This document shows, one piece after another, positions 10,526-22,872 of a stretch of DNA of 64,000 nucleotides; position 1 is the stretch's first letter, and each line of letters begins with the position of its first letter. Made by a program: the position numbers and the translations under genes. This stretch comes from Erythrophleum ivorense. Taxonomy: Eukaryota > Streptophyta > Magnoliopsida > Fabales > Fabaceae. Under the pieces are notes generated by a model that was not told the origin of the DNA, made no database searches, and worked only from the letters and a program-made list of their open reading frames with translations. The stretch lies in NCBI GenBank assembly GCA_026724425.1, contig JAIUCV010001084.1, positions 1 through 64,000 on the forward strand, given 5' to 3'.

Positions 10526-12240
10526 TTGTATCTTAACGATCTGGAGGAGCTAACATTAAATGCGAAGCAAATACAAGAGAATGTACTGGAGGAGATACTC
10601 ACACTTAACGCCAACACAGAATATCTTCGACAATTTCTCCATGGAAGCTCTGATAAAGAGTTATTCAAGAAGAACGTACCAGTGGTGAGCTACGATGATG
10701 TTAAGCCTTATATTGAACGTGTCGCGATCAGATGTCATTTCGGGAAAGCCAATTACCCTATTAATTGAATGTTTCAAGAACCGGCCTACAAATGTTTTTA
10801 CAAGCCCTGACGAAGTGACCTTGTGTCCAGACAACAAGCAAACTAAGTACTGCCATCTTCTTTGTGGTCTTGTTCAAAGAGACGAAGTGGTAAGTGTGGT
10901 TGCTCCCTTTGCTTCTTCACTAGTTGGAGCAATCACTTTTCTCGAGAATTACTGGAAAGAAATGTGTAGCAATATCCGATCTGGCCATGTTAGCGACTGG
11001 ATCACCGACCTTAGTTGCGGAGACGCTGTTACCAAAATCCTAGGAGGAGGTAATTCCGAGTTGGCAGATCTTGTTGAAGAAGAATGCAACAAAAAATCTT
11101 GGAAAGCTATTATCGCTCGTCTTTGGCCCAAAGCAAAATTTGTTCAAAGTATTATTACAGGACAAAATGCACAATACATTCCAATGTTAGAGTTTTACTC
11201 CAACAAATTGCCTTTGAGCTCCCCGCTTTACGCATCATCTGAAACATTGTTTGGAGTAAATGTGAATCCCTTATGCAAGCCACACGATGTATCCTACACT
11301 TTTATGCCCAACTTTTCCTACTTTGAGTTCCTACTTGCTGATGAGGGAAACAAGGGTGAAATTGTAGATCTTGTGGATGTCCATATTGGGAGCTAGCTAC
11401 TATGAGCCATTGATCACAAATTACTTCGGTAAGTTATTTACATATGTGCATAAGTTTATAGGTTTATTTATTTATATGATATGATTAGGACCATATATTT
11501 ACACAGAATCTTTTTTTCAAAAAGTTATTATCTAATTATCTTATCGAACTATACTAAATTTTACATTGGCTCCATTAATTCAAAACCCCATAAAATTATT
11601 ATCTTATAGTGTTTATTAATCAATTGAATAACTAATTTTGTAGAGGTGTTCTTGTATCAGTTGTATGTATGGTATCAATATTTAGTATATAATTTTGTTT
11701 CTTTGATTGTTGTTATTAGGTTTACACAAATATAGAATGGGGGATATTCTACAAGTGACAGGATTTTACAACAGTGCACCTCAATTTAGGTTTGTACGTA
11801 GGAAAAATATGGTTCTAAGCATCAGCCTAGAAGCGACAACTGAAGAAGATATTTTGAAGGCGTTGAATCATGCAACACTTTCAGATATGTTACTGATGGG
11901 ATTCACATCTTATGCTGATATCTCCACTCATCCAGGCCACTACGTTTTCTACTGGGAACTCAAGGCCAAAAACAATAATGACATTGTTGAACTGGATAAC
12001 AAAGCATTGGTGGAATGTTGTTGTGTAATGGAGGAATCACTAAATGCTATTTATCGACAGATAAGGAGCAAAGATGGATATATTGGTGCTCATGGAGATT
12101 TTCATCTCTCACGGTGCTTAACCATCTCAATACAAGACACCTATGTGCATCAACAGTTGTGAAGCCTTGGAAGTTCTCGAAAGCAATGTTTTTGCTCTCT
12201 TTTTCAGTGATTATATATGGTCTATTTGGATCACGATAAT
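10526..12240 (+). pseudogene. GH3/JAR1-type acyl-amido synthetase pseudogene
   Basis: GH3 enzymes adenylate jasmonate, auxin or benzoates and conjugate them to amino acids. The family is clear from CHLLCGLVQRDEV, SNIRSGHVSDWITDL, LPLSSPLYASSETLFG, CKPHDVSYTFMPN, YRMGDILQVTGFYN and FTSYADIST. Several lesions break it. No ATG precedes LNDLEELTL. A frameshift lies near 10728. The segment between SDVISGKPIT and FKNRPTN is deleted (near 10760-10780), removing the SSGTSGG nucleotide-binding loop. A 4-bp TAGC duplication near 11392-11400 shifts the frame before TYEP-like YYEPLITNYF. A further deletion/frameshift near 12100-12150 precedes the C-terminal CINSCEALEVLESN. One normal intron remains (about 11429-11719). 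It is dead as a full enzyme. Confidence 0.9.
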
Positions 12241-12710
12241 TCTATAACCCACAAAACAATCACATAATTGAAGAATAATAAAGGGATAAAATGTATTATT
12301 TGAGATGGACTAATGTTTAGTGAAAAAGAAAAAAAAGACTAATGTTTAGTGGAGATATTTGTGGATTTGTGTGTATGTTTTGTATTAACTACACGCAAGA
12401 TAATAGACCATATATAACAAAAAAAGTAACGGAATCTTCTTTTCTTATGGTAACGGGTGAGACTTATCAGGCCACTGCTGCATCAGAACAATACGAGGAT
12501 GAGGTTGGTTGGTTCTCGTTATCCCCAAAAACATGACGGCCAAACCTGTCACTGCCACGTGTCAATGTGGTCGTTCGATTTGACACCAGTCACGTCTTTA
12601 TCTGATCATCTCGAAATGGGCAGCACACAAAATAGGGCTTAATATCTGATTAAAAAAACGCATTTTGGTAGCGTAAAAGCTTGAGAACAGAGAAAGAGAA
12701 GGAAGCAAAG
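12241..12710. promoter_or_regulatory. Promoter and 5' leader of cytosolic FBPase
   Basis: This 470-bp spacer leads into the FBPase ATG. It contains a perfect G-box (12556-12561) and GC-richer blocks typical of a proximal promoter. No gene was found. Confidence 0.5.
12556..12561. promoter_or_regulatory. G-box / ABRE-like element CACGTG
   Basis: The context GCCACGTGTC is an optimal bZIP/bHLH site, 150 nt upstream of the FBPase start. G-boxes respond to light, sugar and ABA in plants; its use here is inferred. Confidence 0.5.
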
Positions 12711-14872
12711 ATGGATCACGAAGCAGATGCTTACCGTACGGATTTGATGACCATCACAAGATTCGTGTTGAATGAACAATCAAAATATCCAGAATCTCGT
12801 GGGGATTTCACGATTTTGCTCAGCAACATCGTTTTGGGTTGCAAATTCGTCTGCAGTGCTGTCAATAAGGTGAAAATTTCGTCACTTTTTAAATTGGGTC
12901 AAGAGAAAGAAAAAAAATGTCGCTTTCGATTTGGTTTTTAAGCTTTAAATACTGTTGATGATCTGGAATCCTCTTAAGATTGTGAGTTGTCTCAATCGTC
13001 TTTTAGGGTTTTAGTCTGGCCCATTGAGTCAAAATTGTAACTTTATTGGTGTTGCAGGCTGGTCTTGCCAAGCTAATTGGACTTGCAGGGGAGACAAATA
13101 TCCAGGCAAGTCGATATTTTTTTGTAAAAATTCAAGCTTTCTTGTTGTTCTTTCTGTCTCTGAGATTTACCATTTTATCTGTGTTATAGGGTGAAGAGCA
13201 AAAGAAACTTGATGTGCTCTCTAATGATGTCTTTGTCAAAGCTTTGGTTAGCAGTGGCAGAACTGTAAGTAAACTTGACATTTCTATGAAATAGAGAAGA
13301 CTTAGGCATATTTCATTTGTCTCTAAAAACGATTTGTGGCAGTCTGTTCTCGTCTCGGAAGAAGATGAGGAAGCTACGTTTGTGGAGTCATCCAAGCGTG
13401 GAAAGTAAGTTCATTGTCGATTTGGTAATCAAAATGTAGCTTTTGTATTGGTAGTGGAACATAATCGAGTCTTTTTTCGATGTCAATAGGTACTGTGTTG
13501 TTTTTGATCCACTTGATGGATCTTCAAACATTGACTGTGGTGTCTCCATTGGAACGGTATGTCTCTTTCACCCCAAGTTTTCTTAAGAGAGCTCAAGAAA
13601 GTGAAAGTTTTTTCATTTTTGCCTTTCGGTTTCGTGTGTAGATCTTTGGAATTTACACAATGAACCATACTGATGAGCCATCTACTGAAGATGTGCTGAA
13701 ACCTGGGAATGAAATGGTGGCAGCTGGTTATTGTATGTATGGAAGCTCCTGCATGGTAATGAAAATGAAATCCACAAAAGGCAACATTAGTATCAATCAG
13801 TCTGATTAGTTTATTTATCGGTTTTTGATTTATTTTTATTGGGGGGCTCCTCAGCTTGTGTTGAGCACTGGAACGGGTGTCCACGGGTTTACTCTGGACC
13901 CGTCTCTAGGAGAGTTCATACTAACTCACCCGGACATTAAGGTAATGAGAACCATAAACATGATCTTTCTCTCTTCTTATGTTTTGGTCAAACACATGAT
14001 ATTTCACTCTTTTTATGAAATTCTCAAGATTCATTAGCTCTTCTTGTGCACAGATTCCGAAAAAGGGGAACATCTATTCAGTGAATGAAGGCAATGCACA
14101 GAACTGGGATGGTCCAACTACAAAGTATGTAGAGAAACAAGTTAATTTGATTCAAGTTATCAGCTTAACTGATTGATGCATATTCTTGGTTTCTCGCTGT
14201 TGGTGTAGGTACGTAGAGAATTGCAAGTTTCCTAAAGATGGTTCTCCTGCAAAGTCTCTTAGATATGTTGGAAGGTATTGTAAAGGAAGCTTCACTATTT
14301 CAAAGCTCAACTCATAGAAAATTACCTATGATTGTGTCCCCTTTTGGTTAATCTCATTGTCTTTAACAGTATGGTAGCCGATGTCCATCGCACACTACTC
14401 TATGGAGGAATCTTCTTGTACCCTGCTGACAAGAAAAGCCCCAATGGGAAATTGCGGTAAGCTTAGGATAAGGAGCTAATGAATCTTGATCTTGATAGTT
14501 TTGAAAGGGAGCTAAAAATCGCAGAAAACTTAGCTAATCTTGTTTTTGGGATTTACTTGTGTAAATAGTGTCTTGTATGAAGTCTTCCCGATGTCGTTCT
14601 TGATGGAGCAAGCAGGAGGTCAGGCCTTCACAGGCAAGAAAAGGGTAAGTTATCCTCTTAACCCTTAATATGCAATCTTCAGTGTGATCTCTGTGTTATG
14701 GCATTTTAGTTGGTTACGGTTTATGGGTCAAGTAGTGTAACCTGAAACGTTCTTGATGCAGGCGCTAGACCTTGTCCCGGAGAAGATTCATGAGCGTTCT
14801 CCAATATTTCTAGGTAGCTACGACGATGTAGAGGAGATCAAGGCTCTATATGCTATGGAGAAGAAGAATTAA
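12711..14872 (+). CDS. cFBP: Fructose-1,6-bisphosphatase, cytosolic
   Basis: Hydrolyses fructose-1,6-bisphosphate to fructose-6-phosphate in the cytosol, a control step of sucrose synthesis, inhibited by fructose-2,6-bisphosphate. Twelve exons close in phase: 12711-12869, 13058-13105, 13190-13264, 13343-13404, 13490-13556, 13642-13755, 13855-13941, 14054-14124, 14209-14274, 14370-14456, 14569-14644 and 14762-14872, giving 340 aa. There is no transit peptide. Visible motifs are the metal/phosphate motif DPLDGSSNID, VLVSEEDEEA, GIFLYPADKKSPNGKLR and the FBPase signature GKLRVLYEVFPM. Intron 2 starts GCAAGT at 13106, a GC-AG intron. The chloroplast redox loop is absent, which supports the cytosolic form. 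It matches At1g43670 (FINS1) nearly end to end. Confidence 0.97.
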
Positions 14873-15272
14873 GCTTCTCGTTCTCTTCTTGTTCTCTTCT
14901 TGTTCTCTTCTTATTCTCTCACTGTCTCTCTTCCTTCTATATAGCTTCTTCAGATGAGATCAACCAAAATAACTCATTTATACAAATAAGTCTTTTTCTC
15001 TGTGACTCTCTCGTAAATGCACATAACAGATTGGTGGATTAGACCATAGAAGAGATCTGACAAAGAACACAATGAGAAACCACCAAACATAAATATATGA
15101 GCCGAATTGTTCACTCGTTTATTCTGATCATTCTTATCATAGACTCTTGTTGTCTTGAAGTAAATGAGTCACCAATTACAATAGATTAGGCTTCACTGGT
15201 TATTATGGATCTATAAGTGGTGAACAAATAAAGGCTTTTTACAGATTCAACACACAGAAACTAGAGTATGAT
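14873..15272. other. Tail-to-tail spacer with C/T-rich repeat
   Basis: It holds the converging 3' UTRs of the FBPase and the nitroreductase-like gene. A short tandem GTTCTCTTCTT array (about 14878-14925) follows the FBPase stop codon directly. No gene. Confidence 0.5.
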
Positions 15273-17172
15273 CTAGGCATCAGTGGTAGGACCAGGATAA
15301 GCAGGAAGAGTCATGATCCGCTTGTCTAAAACCGGACCTCCCACAGTGAAATGATACAGACTCTGAAAGCTCAAGTCTTTAAACCCCAAAACCTCATGCA
15401 CTGGATCATCGAAATAGCACCCGATTCCGGTTGCTGAGATGCCCATTGCATGTGCTTCCAGGTACAAAACTTGCCCGATAACACCAGTCTCCCAGAACAG
15501 TCTAGGATACATCCATGAGCCATTCTCTCGCAGAGCTGTATTGAACCGAGCCACCATCCCTAGGCTAAAGCATCCATCCCCTGCAATGTCCTGCATCAAC
15601 CAAACCACTCATGATTTCAGTTTTTGTTTCAAGTGATATATGTAATCGTAACTCTACCTGATGGCATGATAGTCCTTTAGCCAGCTTCTTGCAATCACCC
15701 TCAACGAGCTTATACAGAGGAAGATCATCCGGACATCCATCTGGTCTCTCCCACTCGAAATCGGACCTGGTAGACCTCTTGAGATCACTGAGATGATCCT
15801 CATTTCTGACTAGAAAGTACAAACCTTTCGGCAAACCCGAAACTCTGTGCACAAAGAGAGCAAGATGAACCTCAGCATTATCCCAAGGAAGAGCTCGAAA
15901 CGGCAATGCAAGTTGCTGTTTCTGCGTCTTCCCGCCGCCACCGGAAGGAAGACAATGCATCAACATCTGGTAAAACGTAGACTTGTCTATAAAAGTAACA
16001 CCGTCCATATCAACAGCACTTCTTCTACTCCTCACAACTTCCCTAACCGTTAACTTCTTATACGAACTCTGGCTAAACACACCACTGCTTCTGAAGGAAG
16101 CATCGATTGAAAAAGACGAGTTTGATACCAAAGGAGGAGGCTTTTCGACAGCTTGAGCTGTGGTATAGATGATATCCCAACGACGATGCTCTTTGCTAAG
16201 AACATTAGGCTTTCCTTTCCACTCAAGACTAGGGAATTCACTAGAAATTGCAGAGCTTAATCCATGGTAGTCTATGTTGATATCTTTAGTTCCGTTGGGG
16301 AAAACAAGTAGTAAGCAATCAGGATGCTCGGATTCGATCTCCGGGACTGAGGAAACGTTGAGTCCCATTAGCTTCTTGAGATCTTCAGCTCCGAGACCGT
16401 CGAGAAGCTTCAAGTCCCAGCCGAGCTCTCCAGCTGCGATGGAGAGAGCGGCGATGGCGTGACCGACGTCGTGGCTACAGTACCTAAACGCTCGTTCTCC
16501 GTATTTCCAGGCTTCACGCCAGAAAATGGAAGAAACTCCGATGAGGAAAGAGTTCTCCGGGAAGAATTTGGGGAAAAATGTGGGTGGGATGTGTGCTCTG
16601 ACTTCTAAAGAATGCTCTTTTGGAGCGTAGTGTGCGACGAAAGCCGAGTCGGAGAGTGAATCAATGGGAGGAGCAATGAGGTAAGCCTCGGTGGGGTGTA
16701 AGTTTCCGCTGCTGGGGTTGACGCGGAGAGGCCAGGTGGAGGTTCCGATGGTTTTCCAGGCGGAGAGAGCGAGGGAATGGTAGAAGAGTTGAGAGATTGT
16801 TGAGAGAGAGATGGGTTTGGGAGGAGGAAGAGAATCGAAGAGAGAAGAATAGAGAGGAGCTTCGTCAGAGGAGGAGGAGGAGGATTCATTGAGAGGAAGA
16901 AGAGGAGCAGAGAGGAAACGGCGAAAAGGATTAGGTTGATTGGACCAGTCGAGACCTCGAGGACCTTTGGCGTAAGAAGTGAAGGAGTGTTTCGTCTGGT
17001 TATGGTACTTGAGAACCAATCGAAGCTTTTCTGCTTCCTCTTCGTCTTTTTCCTTAAAGGTAGGGCTTTTGGAAGAAGAAGAAGAAGAGAAGGCCATGGC
17101 GGAGATGATGGTACTTGTGTGAGGGATTGAGAGAAGAGAGGCTGATGTGAACCTCGATGAAATCGGATTCAT
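15273..17172 (-). CDS. Double nitroreductase-like (SagB/ThcOx-type) protein, probably plastid or mitochondrial
   Basis: Two exons, 15658-17172 and 15273-15590, give 610 aa. Two nitroreductase-fold halves are visible. The first has RVNPSSGNLHPTEAYLI, the FMN-binding SagB signature, then HDVGHAIAALSIAAGELGW. The second has RSRRSAVDMDG, ALPWDNAEVHLALFVHRV, DIAGDGCFSLGMVARFN and LYLEAHAMGISATGIGCYFDDPVHEV. Such proteins are annotated as nitroreductase family oxidoreductases, with no defined reaction in plants. The first 35 residues are Ser/Thr-rich with almost no acidic residues, suggesting an organellar targeting peptide; an internal ATG (Met 26, AFSSSS) is an alternative start. It is intact. 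I recall a similar Arabidopsis product (At1g02020), but the match was not checked. Confidence 0.88.
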
Positions 17173-18568
17173 GCTGATTGACTTCTTCTACAATCAGACT
17201 TGTTTCATAATCGACATGTTTCTGGAATCAGGAAGCTTTTTCCAAGAAATCTCTCGAGAGTCAAAACCATGAACCATGATCGGTTGTACCGGAGTTGTTT
17301 TAACCGGTTAAGAAAGGGATCAAGAATCAAGGCTACACGTGCTGCGTCTCTGTGTCTTTCTTTGAAATGTCCGTCCAATGTCCAAAGTCCAAACCAAAGA
17401 ATGTATTTATAAGTCGTTGACTGGTCTTTAAGCCTTTTTTCTATCTCGTAGTCGGCCAAAGTCATAATCTTAAGTAATCAATCCATGATGGTCAGCGGAC
17501 TTGAGGAGAGGAGTGAGGACACAGAAACATATAGGTGGAAGATCAAAATCAGAATGTAAGACCTAACGGAAACGTGTTGCCTTTTGTTGAATCTATGGCC
17601 TGAAATCTCATTCTACTTCATTTGCATGGTACAATATTGTTTCCGCATGGAGAAACAGCAAAGGGATTCCCTAAAATCAGTTATTCAATAGTTTTGGATA
17701 CAATCCTAACGTAATGTATTGGCTTACAAAATATGCTTCAAAGTTTGGTTTTGCATCATTTATACTTAAGAAACCTGTAAAAACCTTCAACTCTACAAAA
17801 CACTATAATAGCTATAAAAACGTATACAACTAGTTAGCTTTTGTGAAATTATTAGAAAACATAAGTAAAAATGGTAAAAATACATGTATATCAATGAAAA
17901 ATGTACATTTCTATATATTTTCCAATATTGTTATAAATTTTACCAAATTTCTTATAGTTGTTAATGTTTGTATTTTTACTCGCGGACAAATTTTATTATT
18001 ACACAAAATGTTAATATTTTTGCAAACTATCATGAACAATGAAATTTTTTGTAACACTAACAATTTTGACAAAAAAGGTAAATGGTAAAATGTTATATTG
18101 TGAACATCTTTTTGTTGGACGTTAATTTTGCATATTTTTGGGGTTAACAGGGTTACATATCAAGATTATAATTTTGGTTAGAGTAAAGCCAGTTTATAAT
18201 TTTCCATATTTTTTTCCCTGTCGATTTATTTGCCCTAAAATCTTTAAAATCAAAAAGCGAACCCCTTCTCTTTATTCTTCGATGCCAAACCAAAATTGGA
18301 AAATTTATCTCCTGCGTGGTATAGAAAATCCCTTATGATTATCCCTTTTGGAGCTTCTTGTATTTATTGATTTACCACTGACCAGATTCGTCTTGGGTTT
18401 CTCCCTGATTCCGCTAAATCGGATCCTTCAAATTTTCATATATTTATGATCTTGCGGAAACATCAAATTTTGCTTTCTCTATCGTTGCCCAAATTGTAAC
18501 GGAAGTCTTTAATTCTTCCGTTCGCCAAATTTGCGATCTTTTGGATCCGGGCAATTTCCTCTGTTTCA
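17173..18568. promoter_or_regulatory. Divergent promoter region, nitroreductase-like / MINDY genes
   Basis: The two flanking genes start in opposite directions. A minus-strand TATAAATA lies at 17404-17411, 230 nt above the nitroreductase-like ATG. The middle (17600-18350) is AT-rich with no gene seen. Confidence 0.45.
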
Positions 18569-21500
18569 ATGGCGGATCATCAAGAGGACGAAGATTTGAA
18601 ATTGGCTCTTCAGATGAGTATGCAACACAATCCTCCGGAGCCGAAACGGAGCAAACCCATTGAAGAAACTGGATCCGGATCTCAGTTTGGTGGTGGTTCT
18701 TCCGGTGAATCGCCGGAAGCAAAAAGCCGGCGATTGCAGCGTGAGCTCATGGCTGCTGCGGCGGAGAAACGAATGGTTCTGATTCCTAAAAGCCCTCCTG
18801 CTCAAGCTAAGCCCAGAGCTCTGGCTTCGCCAATTACGGTGGCTGATAAAGATGGCCAAGTTGTGAGGATCGGTAAAGAGTTGGGATCCGGTGACGGTGA
18901 TGGTTCTTCCGGGAAGGAGTTATCGCCGGAAGAATCTAATCAGCTGTTTACAATGGTGTTTGGTAATGAGGTTTCGAAAAGTGTACTTGCACAGTGGACT
19001 AATCAAGGCATAAGGTACGATTTTATCATTAGCATTTTGTGTTTTTCTTCTTTCTATATACTTTGTTCATAGATTGATTCAGTTATGTGTGCTTTTACGG
19101 GTGAAATTGATTGAAATTTGTGTGCTTTTACGGGTGAAATTGATTGAAATTTGTGTGCTTTCATAAGTTGATTGAAATTCGGGTGCTTTTGAAATAGCAT
19201 TAGTGTATTTGGTATCGAATATTGTGTACATTTATAGTGAAAGAAGGATTTTAGAAGTTGATTCTTTGGATAGTATTTATTGAAATTCGAAGTTTTCCCC
19301 TAGAAGTTGATCTTATATAGGGAAGAAGCAATGGTGGTTGAATCTGCTATGATTTACAAATGGATATGTAGCTGAGAAGATGAAAGATTTGCCATAGTTA
19401 GTTTTGGTAACTATGGTTAAGGACTAGGTTGCGTATAGGAGTTAAGTCCATACCAAGCCGTCGAAAACCATTGGGGAGTAGTAGCTTTGATTAAGAGTGA
19501 GGGTATCCTTGCGATGGTCTTGGATGGCATTAGTTTTGTTTCTCCGCTATCCGATGTGGGATTCTTACTTACCAATACCACTCCCTTTAGACAGCGTCTT
19601 ACATCTCGCATGGCGCTAGGTATTTAGCCAGCTTGCATTCCCTTTAGGACTCTTTCCTTTGGGCCTTTTCTGAATTAGACCTTCTCCATTTTTTTTATAT
19701 TGCCATATCTTGGCCTAGCCATATCTATGTGTCGCTTTTGACAGTATTTTGTAGTTAACACAGCGCTCCCACAATCTGACTAATGTTTTGACTACATTTT
19801 TGCAGGTTTAGCCCTGATCCTGAAACTACTATCGGCTTAGTGCAGCATGAAGGTGGGCCTTGCGGTGTTTTAGCAGCACTACAAGTAATTCTCTTGTTTT
19901 TCTTTTTCTGTTCCGTTGTCTTGGTAAATGTGTGGTTGATTGGTTGTCTGGAGTATGTGGACATTCTTACAGTTGATACTGACTGTTCCATTTTCTGTGT
20001 AGGCATTTGTTCTTAAATACCTTGTTTACTTTCCGGATGAAATAGGTAAAGCTTCCCCAAGTCTAGGTGTCAGGACATTATCAAAAACTCGTTATGTTGC
20101 ATCAGACTCTTTGTCTTGTGTACCAGAAGCAGCAAAAACAAGGTGATCTTTCTCAGAAGATTTGTTAGACTTATTATGATCCATGTCCGAATTTTGGTTA
20201 TCATACTTGGTTCTCAGCATCTGTCATTTCGTTCCCTTGATTTTTGCAGGGCTCTTGTGAGAAGCATGTGTGAGATTCTATTCATGTGTGGAAACAATAA
20301 CCGCGCTGTAATAGCGAGTTTCCCTAATTATGATGATTCCAGTACTAATCAGAAAGATGAGGTTAGTCGGGAAAAACTTGACTAGTTCTTCATATTTGGT
20401 GCAAGTATTGGCTTTTTGCTTCTCTATTAAACTATTAGATTCCTTTTGTTGTAGGCAATGGCTGGTCCTCTCCCCATTGAGTCTGCTTCAGATTTGCAGA
20501 AGATCTTAAGATTCGAGACATTCACAACTCAATCAAGTGCCCTTAATAAGCTAGAAGGCACAATCACTGCTTTCCAAAGCCGCATGGGTGCTTTGCTATT
20601 CCTGATTTCCGCTTTACTCTCCCGTGGACTGGTATTCACTCGGAACCTTTATGAACTCTTTGTTTGTTAACATCAGCATTTTAGTTATGGAGTATAATGT
20701 TTAGGTTTCTAGAATATTCTTTGATTCCGTCTCTGTTTTACGATTCAGTAAGAAATAAAGTAAGATACTGATTTAGGATCTTAGCCGAAACAGAATATCA
20801 ACATGCATACTGGTTCATTGTGTGGTAGAATTTGAATTCCTGCGTAAAGTAGTAACAGTTGTCTGGTAAATGAATTTTTTTTTTATCATGAGCAGGATAC
20901 AGTTCAAACCGACAGGGATGATCCAAGCCTCCCTCTAGTAACTGCACCATTTGGACACGCCTCGCAGGTTAGTAGAACGAACAAATTTCAGAATCGAGGC
21001 TGACCCGTAACTTGTTTCTTTACTACTTTCTATCTCTTTTTGTCCATGAGTGTTGCTGAGTTTTTCAAAATGTGCCCTTTTTTTATTAGGAAATTGTGAA
21101 CCTGTTGTTGTGTGGGGAAGCGGTTCCTAATGTGTTTGATGGAAGGATGGATCTTGGAGGCGGTATGTTTCTAAAAGGCATATCAAAGACTGTGGAGGTT
21201 GGCTTCCTCACGTTGCTCGAGTCTCTCAATTACTGCAAAGTCGGCCAGAATCTCAAATGTCCCAAATGGCCGATATGGGTTATTGGCAGCGAGTCGCATT
21301 ACACCGTCCTGTTTGCACTCGATCCATCGGTACAAGAAGAGAACGAGCTCGAGCTAAGAGAGTGTCAGATAAGAAGAGCGTTCGATGCAAGAGACCAGAG
21401 CGGAGGAGGAGGTTTCATCAGCGTGGAGGCCTTCCACCAAGTTGTTCAGGAAACAAACATCAGACTCCCGACGGAGAAACTCAACGATCTCTGCGCGACG

Positions 21501-21905
21501 GGGTTCATCGTGTGGAGCGAGCTATGGCAAGTGATCTTGGAGTTAGACCGGAATTTAGGAGGGATAAAAGATTCATCAGGGATGATGGGGAAGAAAGTGT
21601 TTGATATCTATCACTTCAACGGGATCGCGAAATCCGACATAAACGGTGGTGGTCAAGCGATGGCTGTTGAAGGCGGGACGGTTCCTATGCAAAGGCCACG
21701 GCTGACGAAACTAAACGTCTCTGTTCCTCCTAAATGGACACCGGAGGAGTTCATGTCATGCGCATTGCCGAGCAGCTCGGAGAAAGAGCCGGAAGTGAAT
21801 CAGCAGCCTAAACCGGTGCAGCATGCACCGTTGGTGGATTGTATTAGAACTCGGTGGGCGCGAGCTACTTGTAGCTGGGCTGGAGATCCTCCGAGTATAG
21901 TCTGA
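18569..21905 (+). CDS. UIM-containing MINDY-type deubiquitinase-like protein
   Basis: Seven exons, 18569-19014, 19806-19884, 20003-20142, 20250-20361, 20455-20631, 20896-20967 and 21090-21905, give 613 aa. A ubiquitin-interacting motif lies near the start (DEDLKLALQMSMQ). The MINDY-3/4-like catalytic motif QHEGGPCGVLAALQ carries Cys 168, and FGHASQEIV carries His 339. A C-terminal EF-hand-like segment (ARDQSGGGGFISVEAF) resembles the one in MINDY3/CARP proteins. MINDY enzymes cut K48-linked polyubiquitin; whether this one is active is inferred from the retained Cys and His. Intron 1 (19015-19805) is the longest and holds a tandem repeat and possible transposon debris. It corresponds to At1g43690 as I recall. 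Confidence 0.92.
19086..19165. repeat. 31-bp tandem repeat in intron 1 of the MINDY gene
   Basis: A unit beginning TGTGCTTTTACGGGTGAAAT is repeated twice, with a diverged partial third copy. Confidence 0.8.
19400..19700. repeat. Possible transposon remnant in intron 1 of the MINDY gene
   Basis: This GC-richer block differs from the rest of the intron and contains CTATCCGATGTGGGATTC; its complement GAATCCCACATCGGATAG is a word common in plant LTR/TRIM-like repeats. No paired ends or target duplication were found. Confidence 0.3.
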
Positions 21906-22872
21906 AGAGTGATGTTGTATTATGAGGAAAAAAAACGGGAAACTGCTGATTTGAACTTTTCTTTGGCGTTGTCCTGTTTTTTTTCTTTCTTTTGTGTTGT
22001 GTATTGATGTAGAATTTTTGTTATTTGTTGAGACTGAACATTATTTGAAACATTTCAAATTTTTCAATTGTTGGATGGAAATTGCGTTCACTAACATGTA
22101 TTGTGTGGCTGTTTCTCTCACGTATCCTTACAGCCACAAAAAGAGTTGAAAGTTAAAACAAAACTACTAAAGTCCTAAGAGACTTGGACAATAAGCTTGG
22201 ATTCTACAATTATATAGTAATCCCATTCTAGGTTGTTTGCGTAGATTTAGTGAACTTAGCTTATATAGTAATCCACTTAAGATTGTTGAATGCGTCTACT
22301 GTTTTGTTGCTAGATGAGATTGGCTGATATATGTTCACTGAATTATGCTTTGTGTTTGTTCCATTTCCTTATGGTCGTTTCAGAAAATTTGAGCTTGATT
22401 GGAACTTTCCATTTTCTTGCTTGCCACACTTTTGACATATATGTATTTGTTCATCGAGTAGGCCGTATGTACACTTGTGCATTCCCAACCTTAAGTGCTT
22501 GTTGCATGCTGATTGTAAGCTTTTTAAGTTGTTAAAGGTTAAAAGATATTTGAGAGTTTTATTCAAGCAGTCTGATTGATTAATTAAAACACATGAAAAT
22601 TTGTCAAAGAAACAAGAGAGAATCTTTGTTGTGATAACTTATATATAACATTATTATTATTATTATTTTTTTATTTATTTAAAGAAGTATTTTCGTGGTA
22701 ACTTTCGAGAGAATATAGGTTTTCAGACAGCATGTCGTTTTTGGCCCTACTTACTCCTCTTGACAAAACTCTCTCTTCTTCTGTCATTTCGTCTTCAAGA
22801 CTTTCTCTGCATCGGTAGGTAGTTTCAAATAGTAACCCCAAACCTCGCCGTCATCGCGAAAAATCGGATTCG
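21906..22872. promoter_or_regulatory. MINDY 3' UTR and VIP1 promoter
   Basis: No gene seen. A (TTA)n microsatellite lies near 22651-22672. The C/T-rich stretch at 22755-22860 is probably the VIP1 5' leader. Confidence 0.4.
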
